The notes beneath the pieces are model-generated. The model saw only the letters and a list, made by a program, of their open reading frames with translations. It was not told the DNA's origin and ran no database searches. This document shows positions 18,026-28,036 of a DNA stretch of 64,000 nt, piece by piece. Both the position numbers and the translations under genes were made by a program. Numbering within the stretch: position 1 is the stretch's first letter; every line of letters starts with the position of its first letter. This DNA comes from Bacteroidales bacterium (GTDB lineage: Bacteria > Bacteroidota > Bacteroidia > Bacteroidales > Paludibacteraceae), in the NCBI GenBank assembly GCA_012517575.1, contig JAAYUQ010000011.1:1-64000 (forward strand), given 5' to 3'.

Positions 18026-19084
18026 ATGACAGCAGAATTAGTAAATGAAGCCATTCAACTTTTACGGCAAATGATTGCTATTCCTTCTTTCAGTAAAGAA
18101 GAGAAAGAGGTGGCCGATTTTTTGGAGCAGTATTTGTTGCAACGTGGGTATGTTGTTTTCCGACATTTGAACAACATTTGGCTACAGAGTCCGGGCTTTA
18201 TTGTTTCTCGACCGACAATCCTGCTCAATTCTCACTTGGATACTGTAAAACCAGGAAGCGGTTGGACTCGCCATCCCTTTGAAGCTTCGATAGAAAACAA
18301 CAAATTATATGGTTTGGGAAGCAATGATGCCGGCGCCAGTTTGGTAAGTTTGCTCCATGTCTTTTTCTTTCTCACGCAACGACAGCAATCCTATAATTTA
18401 ATTTTTGCAGCTACGGCAGAAGAAGAAATTTCTGGAAAAAACGGCTTAGAAATCATGTTGCAAGAATTTCCTAAAATTGATTTTGCCGTCGTGGGTGAAC
18501 CGACAGGTATGAATATGGCTATTGCCGAAAGGGGATTAATGGTTATCGATGCAACGGTAACAGGCAAGTCGGGTCATGCCGCTCGTGAAGAAGGAGAAAA
18601 TGCTATTTACAAAGCATTGAATGCAATAAAATGGTTTAGAGACTATCGTTTTGATAAAGTTTCTCCGTTGCTTGGGCCGGTGAAAATGACAGTAACCCAG
18701 ATAAATGGTGGCATTCAGCACAATATGATTCCCGATAAATGTACTTTTGTGGTAGATGTCAGAAGCAACGAACTTTATACCAATGAAGAAATTTTAGAAA
18801 TTATCCGTGAAAATGTTCATTGCCGTATTGAACCTCGTTCTGTTCGACTTTGTTCTACTGCCACACAGTTGGACCATCCCATTGTAAAAAGAGCGCAGCA
18901 AATGAAACTTGCGTTATACGGTTCTCCAACGCTTTCCGATCAGGCATTAATGCCATTTCCGAGCGTTAAAATCGGGCCGGGCGATTCTGCCCGTTCTCAT
19001 ACGGCAGATGAATATGTTTTTGTAGATGAAATTGCGAAAGGGATAGAAACTTATATCCAATTGCTCGACGGTTTACAGTTTTGA
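18026..19084 (+). CDS. M20-family metallohydrolase, ArgE/DapE-like
   Basis: Zinc aminoacylase/peptidase of 352 residues from the ATG at 18026 (the frame reaches back to 17990, but the added residues look non-coding). Metal and catalytic motifs: LNSHLDTV, GSNDAGASL, the catalytic Glu region TAEEEISGKNG, and VGEPTG. The dimerisation lid begins near GLMVIDATVTGKSGHA. Position 26 nt after the stop of argB, in a line of arginine genes, suggests it deacylates N-acylornithine or N-acylcitrulline, the last missing acyl step. DapE or a carboxypeptidase are alternatives. Its stop is 24 nt from the convergent radical SAM gene. Confidence 0.87.
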   Translation: MTAELVNEAIQLLRQMIAIPSFSKEEKEVADFLEQYLLQRGYVVFRHLNNIWLQSPGFIVSRPTILLNSHLDTVKPGSGWTRHPFEASIENNKLYGLGSNDAGASLVSLLHVFFFLTQRQQSYNLIFAATAEEEISGKNGLEIMLQEFPKIDFAVVGEPTGMNMAIAERGLMVIDATVTGKSGHAAREEGENAIYKALNAIKWFRDYRFDKVSPLLGPVKMTVTQINGGIQHNMIPDKCTFVVDVRSNELYTNEEILEIIRENVHCRIEPRSVRLCSTATQLDHPIVKRAQQMKLALYGSPTLSDQALMPFPSVKIGPGDSARSHTADEYVFVDEIAKGIETYIQLLDGLQF

Positions 19085-19108
19085 AAAAATTTTCTTGAAA
19101 AAGTAACT

Positions 19109-19954
19109 TCACAAAGAAACGCGAAACCCACAAGTTTTGCAAAAGGACTCAGTAATTTTATGTTGCTGAAAACCTTGTCTCATTCTCGTTGCCTTTTCGC
19201 TCGAAAGAATAGAGGAAAGGTCTTGAGAGAAAATATTTCCCAGTTTCAGAGACCCGCCGGCATCAAGACAACAGGGGACAACTTCTCCTCCGGAGAGAAT
19301 GGCAATATGATCGCGCAATGCATAACAGGATTTATGCTCAAACAAAATTTTCCCGTTTTCTGTCGGCCATTGAAATTTTGGCAACTGCTGCAGAAAAATA
19401 TGATTGTCAAGTTGTATGCTCTTTCCTTTTTTTTGTGAAATCAATTCAGCGGGCGAAAGTGGAAATCTTTCTGAAATTTTTTCCTTACACAAGCTGTTGA
19501 ATTTTTCACTTGCAGGTTGATTGATATTCCATAAACGCAGATTAACATAAGTTTGGGGCGAAAACTCCACAGCCATATCAAGAATATTTTCAAAAAAGCT
19601 TTCCCAATTGGCTTCTGGAATATTTTCTTCTGCATCATGTAGCGATATATTCAGTTGGCGAATGGGATGGTTTAGTATTAGTTCTTTCCGAGCTTTCAGC
19701 AATGAACCGTTTGTTGTGATATTGACATTCATTCCTTCCCGTTCCGCAACATTCAGTATTTCTTCTAATTGTGGATGCAGAAGTGGTTCCCCCAACACAT
19801 GCAAATAAATATAGTTGGTGTAAGGTTTAATTTTTTCAACAATTGTTTGAAAGTTTTTTACAGATATAAATCTGGTTGGTTGAGTTGTTGAAAAACAAAA
19901 GCTGCAGTGAAAATTGCAGCTGTTGGTGATTTCAATGTAAATTTTTTTGAACAT
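19109..19954 (-). CDS. radical SAM/SPASM domain protein
   Basis: Protein of 281 residues starting MFKKIYIEITNSCNFHCSFC: the cluster motif is CX3CX2C at the extreme N-terminus. A SPASM-type C-terminus binds further Fe-S cluster(s): GGEVVPCCLDAGG and ESFCKTCGF. The YLHVLGEPLLHP segment is the SAM-binding strand. Such proteins modify peptides or other substrates; none can be named. No precursor peptide gene is visible nearby. The gene is the last of the minus-strand run LOG, GH16-like, kdsA-phosphatase, kdsD, with only 12 nt after kdsD, so a link to KDO or envelope sugar metabolism is possible but unproven. Confidence 0.85.
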   Translation of the reverse strand: MFKKIYIEITNSCNFHCSFCFSTTQPTRFISVKNFQTIVEKIKPYTNYIYLHVLGEPLLHPQLEEILNVAEREGMNVNITTNGSLLKARKELILNHPIRQLNISLHDAEENIPEANWESFFENILDMAVEFSPQTYVNLRLWNINQPASEKFNSLCKEKISERFPLSPAELISQKKGKSIQLDNHIFLQQLPKFQWPTENGKILFEHKSCYALRDHIAILSGGEVVPCCLDAGGSLKLGNIFSQDLSSILSSEKATRMRQGFQQHKITESFCKTCGFRVSL

Positions 19955-19966
19955 GAGCTGTTCAGT

Positions 19967-20923
19967 TCATTTGAAATCGATAATGTCATGAATCGACAAA
20001 ATACCAACTACAGTAGATGAAGAGTCGTTTTCCATAACTGCCAGATTGGTAATGTTGTTCTCATCCATAATTTCCAATGCTTCAGTAAGCAATTCATCTT
20101 GAGCAATTTTTTTGAATCCGTGAGTCATAAAATCGCCCGCAGTCAGATTTTTTAAATCGTCGAATCGTTGAATGGCGCGTCGAATGTCTCCATCAGTAAT
20201 GATGCCCACTGCCTGTTCGTTGCCATCAAACACCATCGTCATGCCTAAGCGTTTGTTGCTCACTTCATAAATCACATCCTTAAAAAGCGTATCGGTATAA
20301 ACTTTTGGTATATTTCGGTTCATTTCGTCTTTCACACGTGCCAGTAATTGCCGACCTAAAGCTCCTCCGGGATGATAAAGGGCGTAATTTTCCGCTTTAA
20401 AATTCCGACGTTCCATTAGGCACACTGTCAACGCATCGCCCATAACCAGTGTTGCTGTGGTGGAAGTTGTTGGTGCCAATCCCAACGGGCAAGCTTCGTG
20501 CTCTATCCCCGTATTGAGAACCAATGTAGCTTCGCGAGCCAGTGGAGATTTCGGGTTTCCTGTCATGGCGATAATGGTACGGCATATTTTCTTTAGCGGA
20601 GTTATTAAGTTGATAATTTCCGGCGAGCTTCCACTGTTGGAAATCAATAAAGCAATGTCGTTCTTGTCAATCATTCCCAAATCGCCATGCATGGCTTCCG
20701 CCGCATTGATGAAAATGGTTTGTGTGCCTGTGGATGCCAGAGAAGAAGCAATTTTATGCCCGATTATTCCGGTTTTCCCTATCCCCAAAATTACCAACTT
20801 CCCTTTGCAGTTGTAAATCAATTCTACAGCCTGATTGATTTCTGGTCCAATCTTTTCGGCCAATTTCTGAAGTTCCGATATTTCCAATTCAAAAATTTCC
20901 TTGCTTCGTTTTACAAAGTCCAT
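19967..20923 (-). CDS. kdsD: D-arabinose-5-phosphate isomerase (KpsF/GutQ type)
   Basis: Isomerase of 318 residues converting ribulose-5-P to arabinose-5-P, the entry into KDO synthesis. An N-terminal SIS domain (about 1-190) shows GKLVILGIGKTGIIG, STGTQTIFINAAEAMHGDLG and ISNSGSSPEI. Two CBS repeats fill the rest, with TDGDIRRAIQRFDD at the end of the first. It follows the kdsA fusion gene by 12 nt on the same strand, so KDO genes are physically ordered. CBS domains may bind a nucleotide or sugar effector. Confidence 0.94.
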   Translation of the reverse strand: MDFVKRSKEIFELEISELQKLAEKIGPEINQAVELIYNCKGKLVILGIGKTGIIGHKIASSLASTGTQTIFINAAEAMHGDLGMIDKNDIALLISNSGSSPEIINLITPLKKICRTIIAMTGNPKSPLAREATLVLNTGIEHEACPLGLAPTTSTTATLVMGDALTVCLMERRNFKAENYALYHPGGALGRQLLARVKDEMNRNIPKVYTDTLFKDVIYEVSNKRLGMTMVFDGNEQAVGIITDGDIRRAIQRFDDLKNLTAGDFMTHGFKKIAQDELLTEALEIMDENNITNLAVMENDSSSTVVGILSIHDIIDFK

Positions 20924-20935
20924 GATTGTATGATG

Positions 20936-22312
20936 TCAACAGTAATTTTTTAAAATATATTCCACAAATTCGCGCACACATCCTTCTCCGCCTTTTGCTT
21001 TCATTTGAACAATACCCGGCACACTTTTTATCAGTTCCATGGCGTCTGCAGGGCAAGCAGCCAAACCAACCGAACACAACAATTCGTAACAATTCACATC
21101 ATCGCCAATATAGGCTGTTTCCTGCAAGCTGATACCTTCTTTTTCGCAAATTTCCAATGCTGCAGCTAATTTTCCTCCGTTTTTTCTACCCTTGTATAGG
21201 TAATCGAGCTGAAGTTTGTTGTACCGCATTTCGGCTATTTTGTTGTCTTCGGAAGTGATTATGCCAACTTTTATTCCTTTCGACTGCAAAATTTTTAAAC
21301 CCATTCCATCGCGTGTGTGAAACTTTTTCATTTCATCACCAAATTCGGAATAATACATACCGCCATCTGTCATTACTCCATCTATATCGGAGAGCAACAA
21401 CTTGATTTTTTGTTTCTTATTTTGAGGCAACTGTGCTTTTTTGTTTTTTTCAACTGATTCATCCATCATTCCTTTTTCGGAAAGATTTTTCGTAACATTA
21501 TCAATTAAAATGGCTTGTTGCAAAATATTTCGAACATCGGAAAGATAAAGTTGATTTGGACCATCGGAAATTGCATAATCGGGTTGAGGGTGAACTTCGG
21601 CAAAAACAGCATCCACGCCTACAGCCAGCGCTGCCCGCATCAAATAAGGGACCATTTCTCTGTTTCCACCTGTTGAATTTCCCTGCCCGCCGGGTTTTTG
21701 CACGGAATGGGTGGCATCAAAAACAATGGGGAAACCATATTTTCGCATTTCTACCAATCCGGTCATATCCACCACCAGATTATTGTATCCAAAGGAAGAT
21801 CCGCGTTCACAGCGCAGAATATTGTCGTTTCCTGCTTCCAGCATTTTATCCACCACATTTTTCATGTCCCATGGAGCCATGAATTGTCCCTTTTTTATGT
21901 TGACAATTTTTCCGGTTTTGGCGGCAGCTATCAAAAGGTCAGTCTGGCGGGAAAGAAAGGCAGGAATTTGCAGAACATCTACTACGTCGGCTACCGGCTG
22001 ACATTGCCATGTTTCGTGAACATCGGTAAGTACAGGCAGTTGAAATTCATTTTTAACTTTTTGCAAAATTTCAAGTCCGCGCTCCATGCCAACTCCGCGA
22101 GCCGATTTCAATGAAGTGCGATTGGCTTTGTCGAAAGAAGATTTGAAAATCAGATGAATACCCAATTCAAGGCAAATTTCTTTCAGTGTTCCGGCCACTT
22201 CCATCGTCATGGCTTCCGACTCAATGGCGCAAGGCCCAGCTATGAGTACAAAGCGGCCACCATCGCCTATATCAAATTGATGAAGAACATTTATTTTTTT
22301 TGTTTCGATCAT
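20936..22312 (-). CDS. kdsA: fusion: KDO-8-phosphate synthase (KdsA) + KdsC-like HAD phosphatase
   Basis: One unbroken frame of 458 residues. Residues 1-275 are KdsA (PEP + arabinose-5-P to KDO8P): [10 protein letters not shown] with C28, the mark of the metal-dependent class; [28 protein letters not shown]. Residues 276-302 are a Lys/Asn/Gln-rich linker. Residues 303-458 are a type C0 HAD phosphatase: D309-I-D311-G-V-M-T-D-G, IITSE, and G-D404-D405-V-N-C. The distal Asp of the last motif is Cys408. E355, R363 and K366 align with E56, R64 and K67 of the B. thetaiotaomicron KDN9P phosphatase (alignment from memory), so the phosphatase substrate is not settled. Usual gene sizes are about 270 and 170 residues, separately encoded. 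Confidence 0.93.
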   Translation of the reverse strand: MIETKKINVLHQFDIGDGGRFVLIAGPCAIESEAMTMEVAGTLKEICLELGIHLIFKSSFDKANRTSLKSARGVGMERGLEILQKVKNEFQLPVLTDVHETWQCQPVADVVDVLQIPAFLSRQTDLLIAAAKTGKIVNIKKGQFMAPWDMKNVVDKMLEAGNDNILRCERGSSFGYNNLVVDMTGLVEMRKYGFPIVFDATHSVQKPGGQGNSTGGNREMVPYLMRAALAVGVDAVFAEVHPQPDYAISDGPNQLYLSDVRNILQQAILIDNVTKNLSEKGMMDESVEKNKKAQLPQNKKQKIKLLLSDIDGVMTDGGMYYSEFGDEMKKFHTRDGMGLKILQSKGIKVGIITSEDNKIAEMRYNKLQLDYLYKGRKNGGKLAAALEICEKEGISLQETAYIGDDVNCYELLCSVGLAACPADAMELIKSVPGIVQMKAKGGEGCVREFVEYILKNYC

Positions 22313-22348
22313 GAATAGTGTAGATTTGAGTTTTGGGGAAAAGGAAGA

Positions 22349-23671
22349 TTATTGTTTAAATTGATAAACTTTGATCCAGTCCACTTCCAAAACACCTTTG
22401 TCACCTTTTTCCTTTTCGGGAATAAATGAACTGAATGCCAGATACAATTTTTCGTCCGGTATGTTCCTAACGGTGCGGTACACTTCATAATCGTTGATCA
22501 ACCAAATCAGTTCTTTTTCTGTCCACAATAAACTGTAAATATAAAAGTCGGAAGGATGAATACCTTTGATTTTGGTTCCATCCATTTCATTTTTCGAAGC
22601 ATTACCCACGTTGATGTATTTACCGTCGAAATGAAAAATGTTAATATGCGGCAACATTTCGTCGCCACCCAACCAGAAAGCATGATGTATTTTTCCGCTA
22701 CAACGAAGTTTTGCTCTGAACATGCCGTATTTTTGGCGAAAAGTATCGTCGGTCTGAATAACGTCAGAAGAATAATCGAAATCTTTCATGATAAATCCTT
22801 TCTGAGTATCCCATGCGCGAGCGGTAATTTTTTCTTCTTTGGTGATAATTTTTAGATGGCCATCGGAAACCGTAACATTTTTACCTGAATTATTGGCTTG
22901 CTTTTCGTTAGCAAATGAATGGTCGGTGATAAGTTGCGGGCTTTTATAGTGAAAACCATAATTCCATCGTGAACTGTCGAGTGTATTCCATTCGAAATTT
23001 TCTTCAAAAGTCAGTTCTAGTGAACGGAATATCCCAAATCTTTCGGGATTTTCGTTTTCATAATAAATAATATCTGGATTTTTTCGGAGTTGGTGATGAC
23101 GACGTTGTATGGCGTATTCTTTTGTTGTATGCCATCTGTCTGGATTAGCCCAGAATTCGTTCGATTTTTGGAATTCGGGTGAATTCACTTTTTGTTTCAG
23201 CTCTTCGTATTCTTTTACCACAAAAGAGTCGTTGTAACGAACAAAATTTTTGTATTCTTTTGAATGTTCAAATTGTTTGAACTTTTTTAATTTTTCCGAA
23301 GCTTTTACCTTTTTCCGGTGCCCTAAATCGAGATAATCGGGAGTTTCCTTGAACTTCAAAAAATCATTTAGTTCTTTCGATTCCAATGTTTTGAAGTATT
23401 GTTGCAGTGAACGGGAATTTTGAAGTTTTTTGTACTCCGAATTCAGTCGGTATTCTTCCGTATCCTTGTACTTTCTGTTTTTCAGGATTTTTTTGTTTTC
23501 CTGAAATTTTGGAGAACTGATTACTTTGGATAACTGTTTGTACTCTGCAAGCTCAGCCGATCTTCCAATTTCGTTGTAGCGTTCCATCGACTGAATGCGT
23601 TCATTTTCACCCTTTTCAAATTTACCGGTAGGAGTGATTTTTCTAAAAAACTTTTTCCCAAATAGAGCCAT
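22349..23671 (-). CDS. GH16-like (laminarinase-fold) protein with charged repeat N-terminus and no catalytic acids
   Basis: Protein of 440 residues without a signal peptide. Residues 30-200 are highly charged and repeat K/S-E-Y motifs: EYKQL (43), EYRLN (73), SEYKKL (78), KEYKNF (138), KEYEEL (153), KEYAIQ (184). An EYxxL...SPxFQ unit occurs twice (43-57, 154-168). From about 215 the GH16 lectin-like fold is clear: FEENFEWNTLDSSRWNYG, AFWLGGDEMLP and the C-terminal LEVDWIKVYQ. The catalytic signature E-I-D-I-x-E reads H342-I-N-I-F-H347, so all three acids are gone. Probably a cytoplasmic carbohydrate- or protein-binding pseudoenzyme. It lies 13 nt after the LOG gene and 36 nt before the kdsA fusion on the same strand. 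Confidence 0.8.
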   Translation of the reverse strand: MALFGKKFFRKITPTGKFEKGENERIQSMERYNEIGRSAELAEYKQLSKVISSPKFQENKKILKNRKYKDTEEYRLNSEYKKLQNSRSLQQYFKTLESKELNDFLKFKETPDYLDLGHRKKVKASEKLKKFKQFEHSKEYKNFVRYNDSFVVKEYEELKQKVNSPEFQKSNEFWANPDRWHTTKEYAIQRRHHQLRKNPDIIYYENENPERFGIFRSLELTFEENFEWNTLDSSRWNYGFHYKSPQLITDHSFANEKQANNSGKNVTVSDGHLKIITKEEKITARAWDTQKGFIMKDFDYSSDVIQTDDTFRQKYGMFRAKLRCSGKIHHAFWLGGDEMLPHINIFHFDGKYINVGNASKNEMDGTKIKGIHPSDFYIYSLLWTEKELIWLINDYEVYRTVRNIPDEKLYLAFSSFIPEKEKGDKGVLEVDWIKVYQFKQ

Positions 23672-23684
23672 ATTAATGTGTATT

Positions 23685-24233
23685 TCAGTTTTTTATTGAA
23701 AATGATTGAAGGAATGCCTTGCATTGATGAATGTCATCAACAAAAATAGACTGGTAATTTTCCGGTTCAGGCAGTAATTTTTCGGCTTTCATTTTGTTGA
23801 TTTGACTGATAAAATCATCAAAAAAATGTTGTTCGTTCAATATGACCAGTGGTTTGTGATGCTCACCAACTACTCCGGAAGCAATGACATCCAGCATTTC
23901 GTCAAAAGTTCCATAGCTACCAGGTAAAACAACGAAAACATCAGCCAATTGTTTTATTTTGTTTTTTCTTTCGCTTAAATTTTCAACAACGATCAGTTCT
24001 GTGGGCAAAATACTCTGGCGATGCATTTTGATAATAGGCTGAGCAATGACGCCAATAATTTTTCCTCTTTTTTCTGTGGCTCCCAATGCGATATCATCCA
24101 TCGTTCCTCCTGTGGAGCCACCATAAACCAGCGTGTTCCCGCTTTCGGCGATAAACTGACCCAGCAGAAAAGCAACTTGTTTGTAAGCAGTTGGAACTTG
24201 GTTGCTCGAAGAACAAAATACGGCAATGTTCAT
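23685..24233 (-). CDS. LOG-family protein (TIGR00730), nucleoside 5'-monophosphate phosphoribohydrolase-like
   Basis: Rossmann-fold protein of 182 residues. The family releases free base from (cytokinin) nucleoside 5'-monophosphates. Motifs: N-terminal VFCSSSNQVP, YGGSTGGTMDDIALGA and VVLPGSYGTFDEMLDVI. The hallmark PGGxGTxxE reads PGSYGTFDE, with Gly to Ser, and GGxxGLMG reads GGSTGGTMD, so this is a divergent member. First gene of the run leading to the KDO genes, with gyrB upstream separated by a strong hairpin. Confidence 0.85.
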   Translation of the reverse strand: MNIAVFCSSSNQVPTAYKQVAFLLGQFIAESGNTLVYGGSTGGTMDDIALGATEKRGKIIGVIAQPIIKMHRQSILPTELIVVENLSERKNKIKQLADVFVVLPGSYGTFDEMLDVIASGVVGEHHKPLVILNEQHFFDDFISQINKMKAEKLLPEPENYQSIFVDDIHQCKAFLQSFSIKN

Positions 24234-24272
24234 TACATTTCGTTTAAACGCTCAGTTGGTTTATATAAAATT

Positions 24273-24309
24273 TTTCCTTCCACTTTTGGTATTGCAAAGT
24301 GGAAGGAAA
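24273..24309 (-). terminator. hairpin terminator after gyrB
   Basis: A perfect 14-bp stem: TTTCCTTCCACTTT pairs with AAAGTGGAAGGAAA around a 9-nt loop, starting 15 nt past the gyrB stop on the minus strand. The tail after the stem is AATTTTATA, a weak T tract, so termination is likely but may be partial. Confidence 0.65.
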
Positions 24310-24324
24310 TATCGAAAAGCCGTA

Positions 24325-26289
<1,965 letters not shown>

Positions 26290-26358
26290 CTAATTAATTG
26301 TAATTTTCTTTCTTCAATAGTCGTTTTTTTGAATGAAAAATTCTTTTGAAAAAACATA

Positions 26359-26366
26359 CAAATTTA
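26359..26366 (-). promoter_or_regulatory. -7 box TAAATTTG for gyrB
   Basis: TAnnTTTG match on the minus strand, 75 nt before the gyrB start. The rest of the 332-nt gap to suhB holds the suhB promoter and nothing else that I can see. Confidence 0.4.
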
Positions 26367-26581
26367 ATAAAAATATTTGAGATGACCTCGTTTTTTGAAG
26401 GAAATATACAACATCTCATCACTATTTCAATGTTTCAAAATCCCGATTTAATGCAGTTTTTATGCGTTGTTGAAAAATAAGCTTTCCCTGTTCAGGGAAC
26501 AAATGAATGCATCCGGAGAAGTTGAAAGCTTGCAAGCTAAAGCAGTCATTAATTTTATGTACATGTTTCTCAAAAAAAGGC

Positions 26582-26589
26582 TAACTTTG
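26582..26589 (+). promoter_or_regulatory. -7 box TAACTTTG for suhB
   Basis: Exact TAnnTTTG followed by C, 26 nt before the ATG. The -33 region is not a clear TTTG. Confidence 0.5.
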
Positions 26590-26615
26590 CAGTCGATTTT
26601 TAATATAAAATAAAA

Positions 26616-27413
26616 ATGGACGTAAAACTCGACCAACTTTGCTTGTCGGTGTGCGAAATTGCCCGATTGGCCGGAAAGATGATTGCTGACGAACGAAAAA
26701 GATTTGATGACAGCAGAGTGGAATACAAAGGTTTACATGATTTGGTGAGCTATGTTGACAAGAACTCGGAAAAGCTGGTTGTCAGTCGGCTTGAAACTCT
26801 TTTGCCGGAAGCTGGTTTTTTGACGGAAGAAGGTACAGAATCGAAAAAAGGAGAAAAATATACATGGATTATTGATCCGTTGGATGGTACGACTAATTTT
26901 GTACAGGGTGTCCCTGTTTTTGCCGTAAGCATTGGTTTGCAGGAAAAAGATGAAATAGTTCTTGGGGTAGTTTACGAAATTGGAAGAGATGAATGTTTTT
27001 ACGCATGGAAAGGCGGTGGAGCTTTTCTCAACGGCAATAACATTCATGTTTCTGAGCGAGATAATATTCAGGATGCGTTGCTTGCCACCGGTTTTCCTTA
27101 TTCGGAATTCAGCAGGCTGGACCGATACATGGAATTTTTAAAGTGGGTAGTAATAAATTCGCGAGGTGTTCGTCGTCTCGGATCGGCTGCCACCGATTTG
27201 GCATACGTGGCTTGTGGCCGATTTGAAGCTTTTTGGGAATACAATCTTAAGCCGTGGGATGTAGCTGCAGGTTCAATTATTGTGCAGGAAGCCGGCGGAA
27301 AAATTACTGACTTTGCAGGGAAAAATAATTTTTTGTTTGGGAAAGAAATTGTAGCTACCAATCAAAAACTGCAACAGCTTTTTCTTGACAAACTGAAAGA
27401 AATTATGGGTTAA
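26616..27413 (+). CDS. suhB: inositol-1-monophosphatase family protein
   Basis: Mg-dependent sugar/inositol phosphatase of 265 residues. Metal motifs: the E71-E72 region LTEEGTE, D87-P-L-D90-G-T-T-N-F, and the C-terminal WDVAAGSIIVQEAGG. SuhB-type proteins dephosphorylate myo-inositol-1-P and related compounds and can also act in rRNA biogenesis. CysQ or fructose bisphosphatase members look different around WIIDPLDGT. The DUF2148 and MFS genes follow on the same strand. Confidence 0.92.
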   Translation: MDVKLDQLCLSVCEIARLAGKMIADERKRFDDSRVEYKGLHDLVSYVDKNSEKLVVSRLETLLPEAGFLTEEGTESKKGEKYTWIIDPLDGTTNFVQGVPVFAVSIGLQEKDEIVLGVVYEIGRDECFYAWKGGGAFLNGNNIHVSERDNIQDALLATGFPYSEFSRLDRYMEFLKWVVINSRGVRRLGSAATDLAYVACGRFEAFWEYNLKPWDVAAGSIIVQEAGGKITDFAGKNNFLFGKEIVATNQKLQQLFLDKLKEIMG

Positions 27414-27475
27414 ATAAAAACCAATAAGTTTTTAGTTTCTGTTTTAGCAATTCATCAATCGGTAAAAAAATTGTT

Positions 27476-28024
27476 ATGATTATAAATGAACGTGATACGC
27501 GTCGCAAACGCCTTCTACAGGCGGCGAATGCCATGATGACAGCTGCTCGTACAGCTCCCAAAGGGAAAGGATACGATATTATTGAAATAGCGGTCATTAC
27601 TGATGAAACTATTGTAGAGCTGTCAAATGCCATGCTCGAATACAGCCATAAATCGGGATTGAAATTTATTACTCGTGATGCTGAAAACATTTTGAAGTCG
27701 GAAGTAATACTATTAATTGGCACTCGTCAGCAAAATCAGAATTTGAATTGTGGCTACTGTGGATTTAATACCTGTGCTGAAAAAAATAGTCAACCGGACA
27801 TTCCTTGTGCTTTGAACACGGTGGATGTGGGTATCGCTATTGGCTCGGCTTGTGCTGTGGCTACAGATCTGAAAGTCGATACGCGTGTTATGTTTTCTGT
27901 TGGCAGAGTAGCGAAAGAAATGGGTCTGTTGCCCGGATGCAGTTCCATTTTTGGTATTCCTCTCAGTTGTTCTTCAAAAAATCCTTTTTTCGACCGTGTT
28001 TCCAAAACACCGACTTCAAAATAA
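27476..28024 (+). CDS. DUF2148 ferredoxin-like Fe-S protein
   Basis: Protein of 182 residues from an uncharacterised family described as containing a ferredoxin domain (COG4739). Clustered cysteines C92, C95, C100 and C111 (NCGYCGFNTC, then IPC) could hold an Fe-S cluster; further Cys occur near the C-terminus (PGCSSI, LSCSS). N-terminal helix with QAANAMMTAARTAPKGKG is the family signature. No function is established. It is 12 nt upstream of the MFS gene, so probably co-transcribed. Confidence 0.85.
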   Translation: MIINERDTRRKRLLQAANAMMTAARTAPKGKGYDIIEIAVITDETIVELSNAMLEYSHKSGLKFITRDAENILKSEVILLIGTRQQNQNLNCGYCGFNTCAEKNSQPDIPCALNTVDVGIAIGSACAVATDLKVDTRVMFSVGRVAKEMGLLPGCSSIFGIPLSCSSKNPFFDRVSKTPTSK

Positions 28025-28036
28025 TTTTCTAAGATA

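Noticed and set aside
24273-24309. 14-bp hairpin near gyrB as an operator or mobile-element end.
   Set aside because: Its place 15 nt after the gyrB stop and partial T tail fit a terminator; no transposase or target duplication nearby.
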